Source: Pseudomonas kribbensis (lineage in GTDB: Bacteria > Pseudomonadota > Gammaproteobacteria > Pseudomonadales > Pseudomonadaceae). Taken from it: DNA of 64,000 bases. The stretch's first letter is position 1. Every line of letters begins with the position of its first letter. Below are positions 15,984 to 27,109 of the stretch, piece after piece. The DNA is taken from positions 6,260,283 to 6,324,282 of the forward strand of contig NZ_CP029608.1 of NCBI RefSeq assembly GCF_003352185.1, written 5' to 3'. The notes under the pieces were generated by a model. That model had not been told where the DNA came from. It saw only the letters and a program-made list of their open reading frames with translations, and searched no databases. The position numbers and the translations under genes were made by a program.

Positions 15984-16613
15984 ATGGCGAGTCTCTGGCT
16001 GTTTTTCCTGGCTTTGGCGGTGGTCTATCTGCTGCCCGGCCCGGACATGATCCTGTTGCTGCAGACCGGTGCCCGCCAGGGTCGCGGTGCAGCGCTGGCC
16101 ACGGCAGTGGGTCTGGCGGTTGCCCGAGGTTGTCATGTAGCGCTCGCGGCGCTGGGACTGGCGGCGCTGTTCAAGGCTGCGCCGTGGACGTTCGATGCGG
16201 TGCGGATGGCCGGGGCGGCGTACTTGCTGTGGATCGGCATTCAATGCCTGCGCACCACGCTGCTGCCGGATCTGAACGCCGGCACCGTAACGGCGAGCCA
16301 TGGCCAGTGGCGCGCAGCGATCCGCCGTGGCCTGCTGACCAACCTGCTCAACCCGAAAGCCTTGTTGTTCTGCTCGGTGCTGCTGCCGCAGTTCATCGTG
16401 GCGGATGGTGCACCGGTGCTGACGCAGTTTGCGGTGCTTGGTGCAATGCTGGTGGCCGCAGGATTGCTGTTCGACAGCGCCTATGCCTTGCTCGGCACCG
16501 CGCTGGGCCGCTGGCTGAAACACAGCCCGACGGCCCAACGGGTGCAGCAGTGGTTATTCGGCAGCCTGTTGATCGGCTTTGCCGTGCGCCTGACCTTCGT
16601 GCAGCAGGCTTAA
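15984..16613 (+). CDS. LysE/RhtB-family amino-acid exporter
   Basis: Inner-membrane exporter of 209 aa with about six helices. It carries the LysE-family N-terminal signature (LLPGPDMILLLQTGARQGRG) and the central NLLNPKALLF motif. Members export amino acids such as lysine, homoserine, threonine or leucine, or small metabolites; the substrate cannot be read from the sequence. It is divergent from the Lrp/AsnC regulator (144-bp gap) and its end overlaps that of the convergent gene by four bases. The start follows AAAGGGGGG. Confidence 0.88.
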   Translation: MASLWLFFLALAVVYLLPGPDMILLLQTGARQGRGAALATAVGLAVARGCHVALAALGLAALFKAAPWTFDAVRMAGAAYLLWIGIQCLRTTLLPDLNAGTVTASHGQWRAAIRRGLLTNLLNPKALLFCSVLLPQFIVADGAPVLTQFAVLGAMLVAAGLLFDSAYALLGTALGRWLKHSPTAQRVQQWLFGSLLIGFAVRLTFVQQA

Positions 16614-18745
16614 GTTTTGCGGGCCTTGCGCTGACGGCGGGTAACCAGCAACAACGCAACGGCCGTGAACGCGACAATCGCACCGATCACCGGCCACTTG
16701 TAGGGCCGCAGAGTCGAACGCACCGAATCGGTCACCTGAGTGACATAGCGCTTATCGGCATTTTCGAAGTCGGGATACGGGCACTGATGACCGAAATCCA
16801 CGGCCCATGGAACGTAAGGCCCTTCATCGACATAGCGCTTGTACAACGCACTTTGCTCTTCCAGGCTGCTGTTCCAACCGGCTGCCGAGCACAGCACGGC
16901 AGCGAACGCCTGACTGGTGTGCGGCAGGTTATCCGCCGCACGACTGGCCAACGCCGTGGCAACGAACCGGTAGTGATAGCGCTCATCCGGCTGCGCTTCA
17001 CTGGCCTTCTGCCGTTGCACCTCGGCTTCGCTCACCAGCGGCCCGACTTTCAGCTCGGTGCTTTCCAGGCTGTAGTTGCCGCCGAAGGTTGCGTAATCCG
17101 GGGCCATTTCGTAGCCCAGGATGTCCATGCCCCATTCGCGGGCCGTCCACGCGGCATTGAACAGCGCACTGGCACGCTTGGTCGGCCACCACGCCGAATC
17201 GGCTTTTATCCGTTGCTGGCCGTAGAGCCGGGCCTTGTGCTGCAAATCGGGATTGTCGAAATAACCGACCGCCTCTTCGTAGTGACCCTCACGCAACATG
17301 CGTCGACCCAGCAGATTGCGCAGGCTCGCGGCCACCGGCAGCGGCACGTAATTGTCGCGATCCTTCTGGCTCAGCGCGGGCGGTGCCGGAACCTTGGCAT
17401 CGACATACTGTTTGAGCTCATCAAGCGTCAGAACCCGCTCGGCCACGGTCGCTGCGTCGAACCAGTAAATGCTCTGGCTGCGATACAACTGATCGAACGC
17501 CTGCAGATACTCGCCACGTTGCAGCGCCAGAATCGCGCTTTCACCTTCGACCCGGCACTTGGGCTGAAGGGATTCCAGATTCCAGTCGGCGGTACGCCGT
17601 TCACCCCAGGACTCGTCCTGCGGGAAGGCTTGCGCGGCTTTGGCATAAGCCGCTACAGCGGCGTTTTTATCGCCATCGCGCACCGCCAGTTTCGCCCGCA
17701 GCCACCACGCCAGGCCGCTGTCGCCGGCGTGTTCGAGGAACGCCTTGGCGCTGGCGTAATCGCCCTGTTGATAATTCATGGCCGCCAGGCGATCCGCGTT
17801 ATCGAGGCTGCCACGGGTGCTTTCCTGCAGGGCCTTGATCAGTTTTTTCTCGTTCGGCGGCTCATCGCCGAACGACCAGCCGATCCGGCTGATCAGCGAG
17901 GCGGTGACCAATTGCTGTACGGCTTTGCCACGCAGCAACTTTTCCAGTCGATCCTCGGGTTCTTCGGCCAGATCGTTCATCAACAACTTCAGCGAGGTGT
18001 AGCCGACGTTCGAGCCATGCAGGTTTTGCGTGGCATAGAGCTCAATGGCCTTGTCCCAGCTGCCCGCCGTGCGCAGCGCTCGCGCCTCTTCTCCGAGGCT
18101 GGCCACGCCCAGCTCCAGCGGATCGCTGAAACCGTCGATGCTCAGTTGCCGCGTCTGGCGGAAGGCTTCGATGGCGTTTTCCAGCGCCTCAAGCGCATCA
18201 CCCGCTTCGCTGCTCATGGCGAAGAACGCCCGGCCCAGCGAGTAAGCGGCCCAGGTGCTGCGCAGCGCGCGTTGATCGGCCGGCAGCGCCAGCAACTGGC
18301 GGAAATATTCGACGGCCAGTTGATGATCGCCAGCGCCGAACGCCACGGCACCCGCCACATACAGACGCAGCTCCGCCGGCAGGCTCGCGCCCTGCTCCTC
18401 GACCTGACGCGCATCGGTGAGGCTGCGCAGTTGCTTGACCAGCGCCTGCTGCTCCGCGCTCAGGCCCTGCTGCTCGGCCTTCTCGCGCAACTCAGCGGGC
18501 TCCTTCGGTTCACCATAGATGTCGTCCGGGTTGTACGTCACCGCCGTGACGTTCTTCAACCCGGGAATGGCTTTGCCGAGGCGACTGATCTCGAACCTGA
18601 AGTTACCCTCCGGCAGTTCCGCCAGGGATTGCCCGCGATCGTCGAGCAGACGCATCGGGAAATCCGGGCCGCAGGCCAGCGCCGATCCCAGCGGCAGGCT
18701 GAGGCTCAGGCAAAGCAGATGGCGGGGCCAGTTACGGGTCAACAT
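16610..18745 (-). CDS. Uncharacterised exported repeat protein with C-terminal anchor
   Basis: Protein of 711 aa not assigned to a named family. Seen: a signal peptide (WPRHLLCLSLSLPLGSALA), a body rich in Ala/Leu helices with TPR/SEL1-like spacing (for example AVEYFRQLLALPADQRALR, DYASAKAFLEHAGDSGLAWW, REGHYEEAVGYFDNPDL), and at the C-terminus one helix (VIGAIVAFTAVALLLV) with a basic tail (RRQRKARKT), so it is probably anchored in the inner membrane facing the periplasm. ATG 18745 has a perfect AAGGAGG. Its start overlaps the end of the upstream lipoprotein gene by 14 bases, so the two are cotranscribed and probably act together. Confidence 0.8.
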   Translation of the reverse strand: MLTRNWPRHLLCLSLSLPLGSALACGPDFPMRLLDDRGQSLAELPEGNFRFEISRLGKAIPGLKNVTAVTYNPDDIYGEPKEPAELREKAEQQGLSAEQQALVKQLRSLTDARQVEEQGASLPAELRLYVAGAVAFGAGDHQLAVEYFRQLLALPADQRALRSTWAAYSLGRAFFAMSSEAGDALEALENAIEAFRQTRQLSIDGFSDPLELGVASLGEEARALRTAGSWDKAIELYATQNLHGSNVGYTSLKLLMNDLAEEPEDRLEKLLRGKAVQQLVTASLISRIGWSFGDEPPNEKKLIKALQESTRGSLDNADRLAAMNYQQGDYASAKAFLEHAGDSGLAWWLRAKLAVRDGDKNAAVAAYAKAAQAFPQDESWGERRTADWNLESLQPKCRVEGESAILALQRGEYLQAFDQLYRSQSIYWFDAATVAERVLTLDELKQYVDAKVPAPPALSQKDRDNYVPLPVAASLRNLLGRRMLREGHYEEAVGYFDNPDLQHKARLYGQQRIKADSAWWPTKRASALFNAAWTAREWGMDILGYEMAPDYATFGGNYSLESTELKVGPLVSEAEVQRQKASEAQPDERYHYRFVATALASRAADNLPHTSQAFAAVLCSAAGWNSSLEEQSALYKRYVDEGPYVPWAVDFGHQCPYPDFENADKRYVTQVTDSVRSTLRPYKWPVIGAIVAFTAVALLLVTRRQRKARKT

Positions 18746-19925
18746 GCGAACCTCCTTGATCAATATTTGCGCAACGTGCCCAACCGATCGCACGCTGCCC
18801 GCCCGCCGGCAATCGGCCGTCGCGCAAGCGGGTGAAGGTAAGCAGATCCGCAGTCTGTTGCAATGCATAACCGGCGAGCGCGTCAGCGCCTTCGCAACCC
18901 CGGGCGTTGACCGTGATGCGCGCGGGCCACGCGCTGTCCAGGTTGCCGACGTTACGCAGGGCGATGTCTTGCAGGCCGTTGTGTTCGGTGAACGTCAGGC
19001 CGAGCTGGCTGCTCAACGCATCGCCTCGGGCGACTGCCCGCAGCGTGCTCAGACTCCAGGCCCTGCGGTCGTTGGCCAGCGGCAGGCGAAACCAGATCAG
19101 ACCGGCCAGATGCGCCGGGCGATCCTCGCGTAATTCAATGGCCAGCCGGCTCAGTTGCTGCGGATCGGCGAGCAACTCGCGTCGCTCGCCGCTGCGTTCC
19201 AGTGTGACTTCACTCTCCACCACCGGAGCGCCACTGGCGTCCGGCAACAGCGCCACGCCATAGGCTGGCAGCGCCAGGTAGAACGGTCTGTCGGTCACCC
19301 TCCCCCAGGCGTTGGCCCAGCGCCGGGCCTGCTCGGGGTCGAACAGACCTCGACGGGGATCGCTGACGGCGTGCACCTGCAACACACTGCTGTCGACAGC
19401 CGCCAGCAGCGCCGGCAATTGCGGGCTGTCGAGCCAGGCGGGCAATGCGGTGATGCTCAAGGGCAGGTTGGCCGGCAATGCGCCGCGCAAATGAACGAGG
19501 AACCTGGTGTAGTCCGGCAATCGGGCATTGCCGGCGTCATGGTCGATCTCGACGCCGCTCGGGGTCAGTCCCTGCCCTTGCCAGTCGGCGAGCACCTGCA
19601 GGATCTGCGCCGTGACGGCTTGCTGGTCGAGCGCCTGGAGCTGGCCGTCGAGGCGAATCACCGCAATCAGCGGTCGGGCATCCTGCTTCAGCAGCGCGAA
19701 ATCGACTCGCGCCCGACTCCATCCGGCATTCGGGAAGGCTTGCAGCGCTAGCACCCGAAGCGTCGAGAAGTCGCCATGACTGCCCTTCAGGGCGAGTTCA
19801 TGGGCCGGCGTCCATTGCCGTTGCCAGACGTAGAGTTGCTGATCGAGCGGCGCGGCATCCTGGCGTTCACAGGCACACAGCAGCAACACCGCCACCACGG
19901 CTGACCACCCGATAAAAAAGCGCAT
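18732..19925 (-). CDS. DUF3142 domain-containing putative lipoprotein
   Basis: Protein of 397 aa. It begins with a short lipoprotein-type signal (VVAVLLLCAC, with Cys19 as likely lipidated residue) followed by ERQDAAP. The body resembles DUF3142 proteins, which have a TIM-barrel look (GLTPSGVEIDHDAGNARLPDY, LPLSITALPAWLDS, RPFYLALPAYGVALL); the pattern is reminiscent of glycoside-hydrolase barrels, but no catalytic pair can be assigned. It overlaps the downstream 711-aa gene by 14 bases and forms a two-gene unit. Function is unknown; an envelope role is inferred from the signal. Confidence 0.75.
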   Translation of the reverse strand: MRFFIGWSAVVAVLLLCACERQDAAPLDQQLYVWQRQWTPAHELALKGSHGDFSTLRVLALQAFPNAGWSRARVDFALLKQDARPLIAVIRLDGQLQALDQQAVTAQILQVLADWQGQGLTPSGVEIDHDAGNARLPDYTRFLVHLRGALPANLPLSITALPAWLDSPQLPALLAAVDSSVLQVHAVSDPRRGLFDPEQARRWANAWGRVTDRPFYLALPAYGVALLPDASGAPVVESEVTLERSGERRELLADPQQLSRLAIELREDRPAHLAGLIWFRLPLANDRRAWSLSTLRAVARGDALSSQLGLTFTEHNGLQDIALRNVGNLDSAWPARITVNARGCEGADALAGYALQQTADLLTFTRLRDGRLPAGGQRAIGWARCANIDQGGSHVDP

Positions 19926-19973
19926 ACCTTGCAGATCCCTGAAACATCAGGCTGCAAGGTTACACAAAAGCAC

Positions 19974-20792
19974 TCAGGGCTTGCGGGCGATGATCACCTG
20001 ACTTTTCGCCACCACCGCATCCAGTGCCTGCTTGATCTGCGCGCCGCGCGGCGAGTCGAGCACCGCTTGCCAGGTCTCGGCCCAATGGTTGAGCAGCGGA
20101 TGATCCGGGTTGCTGAATTCGACCTTGGCTTCCCAGAACAGCATCATCCACATCGACCAGTAAAACCCGTACTGGCTGTGGCTGATGATCTCCAGCCCGG
20201 CCTCGCTGACCATCGCCTTGAACTGCTCTTCACTGATGATGCGAATGTGGTTGGGCTTCTGGAAATACTCCGGTGCGGCGATGTCTTTCTGCAAATCTTC
20301 GGAGCTCGGGTGAGGGACGCTCAGCAAATACAGCGCACCCGACTGGCCGACACGTACCAGTTCGGCAAGGAACTGTGCCGGGTCATCGACGTGTTCGATG
20401 ACTTCAGTGGACACCACGCGTGTGGCGGTGCCATCGGCGATCGGCAGCGGGTTGCAGTCGGTAACGTGGCACTCGACGCCGCGGGCCGGTGTATCGCTCA
20501 AGCGCTGGCGGGTGGCTTCGACCTTGGCGCCATCGATGTCGGCGATGATGATTTTCGCCCCGCGCATGCCACAGAAATGGACGTTGCCACCGTCGCCACA
20601 TCCGACGTCGAGCAAGGTGTCATCGGCGGTCACCGGAAAGCCTTTGAACAGCTCGCCGGTCTCCTGGTTGAACCAGCCACTGAGCATTGCATCGTGCAGG
20701 CCGAGTATATACGGATCGACTTTGTCGGCAGCAGGCTGCGAGGCTACCGGGACGGACGTCGGCGCCGTGAGTTTCTTCAAAAGGCTCAGCAT
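19974..20792 (-). CDS. SAM-dependent methyltransferase (polysaccharide locus)
   Basis: Class I methyltransferase of 272 aa. Seen: SAM motif I LLDVGCGDGG (residues 60-69), acidic motif II (IIIADID), and STEVIEHVDDP typical of the UbiG/Methyltransf_11 type. It is last in the leftward block of acyltransferase and glycosyltransferases, overlapping the acyltransferase start by seven bases. P. aeruginosa carries glycosyltransferase, methyltransferase and acyltransferase genes (PA5455-PA5459) beside its A-band cluster, so methylation of the rhamnan or its terminus is the likely job; the acceptor is inferred. Confidence 0.82.
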   Translation of the reverse strand: MLSLLKKLTAPTSVPVASQPAADKVDPYILGLHDAMLSGWFNQETGELFKGFPVTADDTLLDVGCGDGGNVHFCGMRGAKIIIADIDGAKVEATRQRLSDTPARGVECHVTDCNPLPIADGTATRVVSTEVIEHVDDPAQFLAELVRVGQSGALYLLSVPHPSSEDLQKDIAAPEYFQKPNHIRIISEEQFKAMVSEAGLEIISHSQYGFYWSMWMMLFWEAKVEFSNPDHPLLNHWAETWQAVLDSPRGAQIKQALDAVVAKSQVIIARKP

Positions 20793-21940
20793 GAGGTGGC
20801 TCCAGAGGATGGGACGGCGTTGCGCGATGTACCGAGGCGTCGCACCAGGGCGGCGCCGCGATTGCGCATCGGCATTTCGATGAAACGATAATTCAGCTCG
20901 CTGAGCAGCACGATCAGGCTACCGGCAATCAGCAGCGTCACGACCGGATGCCCCGCCGGGCTCGGCAGACCGGCACTCTGCAATCGGAAGATCAGTTCCC
21001 GCACCAGTTGATAGGCCGGGATGTGGATCAGATACATGCCGTAGGAGCGGCTGCCGATCCATGCCATCAGCCGCTGCACTCTACCGGCCGGCAGCAGGTA
21101 ATCGCGGTTGTACGAAGCGATCCATACCAGCAGTGCGCCAAGGACGGCAATCGAGCCGATCCGGTAAGAGACGAAGGTGAAACGGTCGGTGGCCATGTAG
21201 CTCAACAGCAGCGCCAGCACGATCAGCGCAGTCACACCGGCCCACGGACGACGCAGGAAGGTCGGCTCCCATCGCCGCCAGGACGGCTGCGCGCTCCACA
21301 TTGCCAGCAACACGCCGAGGGCCAGCGCATCGGTACGGATCACCATCAGTATCGGCGTGCGCAGGGTGAACAGTTGCACCGCGACCAGCGCCAGCAACGC
21401 CCAGACCAGACGCTTGCGGCACACCAGAATCAGCAGCGGGAACAGCAGATAGAACTGCTCCTCCAGCGACAGGCTCCAGTACACGAAACTGCTGCCGTAC
21501 TCGTAATGAAAAAAGCTGTCGGCAAAGCGGAAGTTGGCGTATTGCAACACGCCCGCCAGCGTCGCTTGCAGGTTGGCGGGCAGCGTGCCGAAAGCCCCGG
21601 AGCGATTGATAAATACGCACGCGAGCAGCATGAGCGCCAGCCATAACCAGGCCGACGGCAACAGACGGAAGGCCCGGCGCAGCCAGAAGTTGCGCGTCTG
21701 CTCCCAGTATTCCTGACGGGTCGAACAACCTTGCAGCGCCGGGATCAGGCTGCGGGCGATGACAAACCCGGAGATGGCAAAAAACAGGTCAACGCCCCAC
21801 CACGGCTGGGCCCAGGCGTGGATTTTTTCCAGCAATGGCACCGGATCGGTGAACAGGCTGCCCTGCATATGATGAATCAGCACACCCAGCACTGCGATCG
21901 CTCGCAGTACTTCGATGTCCAGGATTCGTTTGCCGCTCAT
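20786..21940 (-). CDS. Acyltransferase-3 family membrane O-acyltransferase
   Basis: Multi-span membrane protein of 384 aa with about ten helices. It has the acyltransferase-3 N-terminal signature RILDIEVLRAIAVLGVLIHH, the GVDLFFAISGFVI block and the SLSLEEQFYLLFPLL motif. Relatives (OafA/YrhL) transfer acetyl groups to O-antigen, capsule or peptidoglycan sugars in the periplasm. The position between polysaccharide glycosyltransferase and methyltransferase genes suggests O-acetylation of the surface polysaccharide. It overlaps the glycosyltransferase stop by four bases (ATGA). Confidence 0.88.
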   Translation of the reverse strand: MSGKRILDIEVLRAIAVLGVLIHHMQGSLFTDPVPLLEKIHAWAQPWWGVDLFFAISGFVIARSLIPALQGCSTRQEYWEQTRNFWLRRAFRLLPSAWLWLALMLLACVFINRSGAFGTLPANLQATLAGVLQYANFRFADSFFHYEYGSSFVYWSLSLEEQFYLLFPLLILVCRKRLVWALLALVAVQLFTLRTPILMVIRTDALALGVLLAMWSAQPSWRRWEPTFLRRPWAGVTALIVLALLLSYMATDRFTFVSYRIGSIAVLGALLVWIASYNRDYLLPAGRVQRLMAWIGSRSYGMYLIHIPAYQLVRELIFRLQSAGLPSPAGHPVVTLLIAGSLIVLLSELNYRFIEMPMRNRGAALVRRLGTSRNAVPSSGATSC

Positions 21941-23241
21941 GCCCGGGACACCGTTGTATCTGTAGCGGCCCGGTGCTCGAACAACTGCGCGAGAAAGACC
22001 TGCAAACGCTGCTCGGCCACCGCCTGGCTGCAGAATCCCTGCAGGCTGCTGACCGCCCCGGCGGCCATTTGCGCATATCGCTGCGGATCGTGTTTCGCGA
22101 CCTCATAGCTGTTGCGATAGGCGACGCAGACCGACGCCCAGTTGGTCATGTAGCGCAATGTTCGGAACGCCTTGCGCGGATCGTGAGGCCATGCGGTGAG
22201 TTCGTCCGTGGACTCGACCAGGAACGCATTGTCTTCGCTCAGATAATCGATCATCGCCGTGGTGCGCGGCGCCACCGCCGGCTTGCCGCAGGACATGAAT
22301 TCCATCAGCGGCAGGCACTGGCCTTCGCCGTAGGACGTGTTCACCACATAACGAGTGGCCTGCACCAGTCGCTCGTAGTCCGCGTCCGCGAGGTAGCCAT
22401 AGATCAGCACGATGCGGCAGCGGTAAGATTGGTTTTTGTATAGGTGATGAAGGATGTCGCTGAGGGCTTCTTCGGCATCGTGGTGGGTGAGCTTGAGCAC
22501 CAGGGTGGCGTCTTCGACCTCACGGAACGTCACGCAGAACGCACTGAGCATGTCTTCCCAGTTCTTGCGTCCGTCGCCGGGGTTGAACACCGAGGTGTAC
22601 ACCACGCCGTCCAGCAGCAGCTCCTGCTCGCGCACCGGCGCCTGGAAGTCGATGCCCTTGCCTCGGCGCAGAGGCTTCGGGCCGAAGGCGTCGAGATCGA
22701 GCTGGCGACTGTCGGCCACCAGCCCCTTGATCTTCAGACGTACCGGCCCCGTCGAGGGCTGGCCTTGCAGCTGGGCGCCCCGGGCGGCAAAGCGGTCCCA
22801 CACCGGCGCCGGCACCGCGACAATCGGGTAGTCGGCGCCCATGGCCTCGCGCACCGCGTTGACCGTGTAGCTGGAGTGAGTGATCGCCGCCCCGCAGGCG
22901 CGCAACACCGTGCGCCAGTCATTGCGTGGCTCGCCGTCGAAAGGCTCGTTGGGGATGGTGCTGAATTCCCAGGCGAACACCGGCAATGTCGGGCACACCA
23001 GATGGATCGGCGTGCGGTGCGGCGGCGAGAACGACAGAAACACGCACGGTTCGCCTCGGGCCAGACATTCCAGGTACAGCGCATCGACTTCGTGGGCCGG
23101 ATCCGCCACTTCCACTACGCGTCCGAGACGCTCGAGCACCGGGCGGTATTCTTTGAGCACGAAGTAATAGCTGTACTCGGAACGGCCGAGGTTCTGCGCG
23201 ATGGTGTGCTGGTTGGTTTCCGAATGAATGATGATCAGCAT
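21937..23241 (-). CDS. Glycosyltransferase, group 1 (paralogue B)
   Basis: GT4-like glycosyltransferase of 434 aa. The C-terminal donor-binding region YGEGQCLPLMEFMSCGKPAVAP contains the E-x7-E-type element seen in this superfamily. The N-terminus (HSETNQHTIAQNLGRSEYSYYFVLKEYRPVLERLG) closely resembles that of the next gene upstream, showing that the two arose by duplication. ATG 23241 is chosen by that alignment. It overlaps the upstream gene by seven bases and the acyltransferase by four. The sugar donor is not identifiable from sequence; D-rhamnose or a cap sugar of the common polysaccharide is an inference from location. Confidence 0.85.
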   Translation of the reverse strand: MLIIIHSETNQHTIAQNLGRSEYSYYFVLKEYRPVLERLGRVVEVADPAHEVDALYLECLARGEPCVFLSFSPPHRTPIHLVCPTLPVFAWEFSTIPNEPFDGEPRNDWRTVLRACGAAITHSSYTVNAVREAMGADYPIVAVPAPVWDRFAARGAQLQGQPSTGPVRLKIKGLVADSRQLDLDAFGPKPLRRGKGIDFQAPVREQELLLDGVVYTSVFNPGDGRKNWEDMLSAFCVTFREVEDATLVLKLTHHDAEEALSDILHHLYKNQSYRCRIVLIYGYLADADYERLVQATRYVVNTSYGEGQCLPLMEFMSCGKPAVAPRTTAMIDYLSEDNAFLVESTDELTAWPHDPRKAFRTLRYMTNWASVCVAYRNSYEVAKHDPQRYAQMAAGAVSSLQGFCSQAVAEQRLQVFLAQLFEHRAATDTTVSRA

Positions 23242-24797
23242 GAGGCGTTGTCCGTCACGAGGGCGGCATCGGCAGCCGCCGGAACCAGGCCGAAGAAGTC
23301 CGCCAGACGCTGCTGTACCGGGGCGAAGGCGCAGTAGTCGTGCATGCGTTCGACGGCGGCGACCGACATTCGGCGATAGTCCTGCGGCTGTGTCTTGGCC
23401 ATCCGGTAACTGTTCTCGTAGGCACGTTTGAGCGAGCCCCAGTCCGGCCGGTGACGCAGGGTGCGGTAGAGGATGCGGGTGTCCTGGGGCCAGATCGTCA
23501 GTTCTTCGCTGGACTCGACGACGAAGGCCACTGCATCGTCGATGTAGTCCTCCATCGCCGTGTGATCCGGAGCAATCACCGGTTTGCCGCTGGACATGAA
23601 CTCCATCAGCGGCAGGCACAAGCCTTCGCAGCGTGACGCGTTGACGTAAAAACTGGCGGCCTGGTAAAGCCGCGCATATTGCGGATCATCCAGATAGCCA
23701 TGCATCACAAGTACCCGGCAGGCGAACGGCGTCAGTTGCGCCAGCAAGGTCATCAGTTCGCTGTAGTAGGACGCCAGATCGTTCTGGGTGATCTTCAACA
23801 CAAGCGTCGCGTCAGGTGTTTCGCGAAAGGCCCAGCAGAACGCCGTGATCAAGTGATGCCAGTTCTTGCGGCCATCCCTGGGGTTGAACACGGTGACGTA
23901 GACCACGCCATCGACGGTGGTTTCCACCACTGCCGAAGTGTCCGGCAGGTTCAGCGGCGGGGGTTCGTCCACTGCCACTTCATGGGGGCCGGCAATGTTC
24001 GGCAGGCGTCGTTCGAGCCAGGCATGGGCCTTGTCCGAAAACAGATCGCGAAAGCCTTCCCAGTAGCCGTGGTGCAGGTATTTCACGCGGGCCATGGGCT
24101 TGGGTTGATCGCTCGGGTTCAGCGCCCACAGACGCAGGTAATGGCGGGCAATGACCAGTCGACGCTTGAGTGTCAGGGGTGGCGGGCGCCGTGCCTCGAT
24201 CTCGGCCAGTTGTTCGGCGGTCAGTGGTTTGGGCAGCAGGTCATCGGCACAGAGCCCCAGCGTACGGCTGTCGAAAATGCAGCCCTTGATCGCCAGGGTC
24301 GTTCCGGAGTTGATCGGCGCGCTGACATGTTGCTCTCGAATGGCCGCGAAGTTTTCCCACAGCGGGGTCGGCAATACCAGTACCGGAAAGTCTTCGCCCA
24401 TGGCCCGGCGAATCGCTCGGGCGGTGTGGCTCGACAGCGTGATGACCCGGCCTTGCCGTGCGAGCATCTGTGTCCAGTCCTGACGCTGATCACCGTCCCA
24501 CGACTCATCGGGGATGGAGTCGAATTCCCAGGCAATCACGCAGATCGTCGGGCATTCCAGATCGGTCGGGGTATTTTGCGGCGGGGTGAAGGACAGGAAC
24601 ACACTGCTTTCGCCGGAGGCAAGCAGTTGTCGATACAGTGGATCGACTTCGTCGCGAGTGGACACCACATGCACCCGGCCCAGGCTTTCGAGCACCGGAC
24701 GATAGGCCTTGAGCACGAAGTAATAGCTGTATTCGGGACGCCCGAGACTCTGGCTGATGGAGCGGTCGTTGACATCCGAGTAGAGAATGAAATTCAT
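23235..24797 (-). CDS. Glycosyltransferase, group 1 (paralogue A)
   Basis: GT4-like glycosyltransferase of 520 aa, first gene of the leftward block. It shares the N-terminal pattern LGRPEYSYYFVLKAYRPVLESLG and the donor-site region CEGLCLPLMEFMSSGKPVIAP with paralogue B, but has roughly 85 extra residues in the middle (about 160-260: ELIGALTC-opposite segment containing LPKPLTAEQLAEIEARRPP and LFSDKAHAWLERRLPN). ATG 24797 is chosen because it aligns with the paralogue; an ATG eight codons upstream is possible and neither has a strong ribosome site. It is divergent from rmd across a 426-bp gap. Confidence 0.83.
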   Translation of the reverse strand: MNFILYSDVNDRSISQSLGRPEYSYYFVLKAYRPVLESLGRVHVVSTRDEVDPLYRQLLASGESSVFLSFTPPQNTPTDLECPTICVIAWEFDSIPDESWDGDQRQDWTQMLARQGRVITLSSHTARAIRRAMGEDFPVLVLPTPLWENFAAIREQHVSAPINSGTTLAIKGCIFDSRTLGLCADDLLPKPLTAEQLAEIEARRPPPLTLKRRLVIARHYLRLWALNPSDQPKPMARVKYLHHGYWEGFRDLFSDKAHAWLERRLPNIAGPHEVAVDEPPPLNLPDTSAVVETTVDGVVYVTVFNPRDGRKNWHHLITAFCWAFRETPDATLVLKITQNDLASYYSELMTLLAQLTPFACRVLVMHGYLDDPQYARLYQAASFYVNASRCEGLCLPLMEFMSSGKPVIAPDHTAMEDYIDDAVAFVVESSEELTIWPQDTRILYRTLRHRPDWGSLKRAYENSYRMAKTQPQDYRRMSVAAVERMHDYCAFAPVQQRLADFFGLVPAAADAALVTDNASC

Positions 24798-25223
24798 GGC
24801 ATCCCACGGTGCGACCGCCATCCCGGCAGCCTCACGCTATGACGGCCAGGCTTCGAACGGGTCGGCATGGCCGACAATCGTCCTGTGTCCCGAAGCACGT
24901 CGTCGTTCTTGTTTTAGTGGTCAGTTTCACCGTGCCGCGCTACCACTCTGGCAACGCTCGGCAAACTGCGACGAGGGGCATTCTAAACACATCCGTTCGG
25001 GATTCGTGAACCGCCCGGCGAGAAAAACCGGGCTACGCTGACGAGAACTGACCGGTCACGGTTTGGCCGGTTGAAATTGCTGCGCAATTGGCACAGATTG
25101 GCAGCCAAACAAATACAACAACGACTTCACCCGTCTTCCTGCCGCGTTTAAACACGGTCTGACAGACATTCCCCAATCAAGCCTGAGGGAAAAGGTGAGA
25201 GTTAAAGACCAAGGGGTCGCTGT
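24798..25223. other. Divergent intergenic region of the polysaccharide locus
   Basis: 426 bp without a supported gene, between the leftward glycosyltransferase block and rightward rmd operon. It must contain both promoters, but no convincing -35/-10 pair was found. Small symmetrical elements are present: CCCGG/CCGGG around 25014-25031 and TTGGCAGCCAA near 25098. Confidence 0.5.
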
Positions 25224-27106
<1,883 letters not shown>

Positions 27107-27109
27107 GCC

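Noticed and set aside
16130-18835. A 901-codon open frame on the plus strand
   Set aside because: It is antisense to the exported repeat protein, which has a signal peptide and a perfect ribosome site. The plus-strand translation is low-complexity Arg/Gln-rich.
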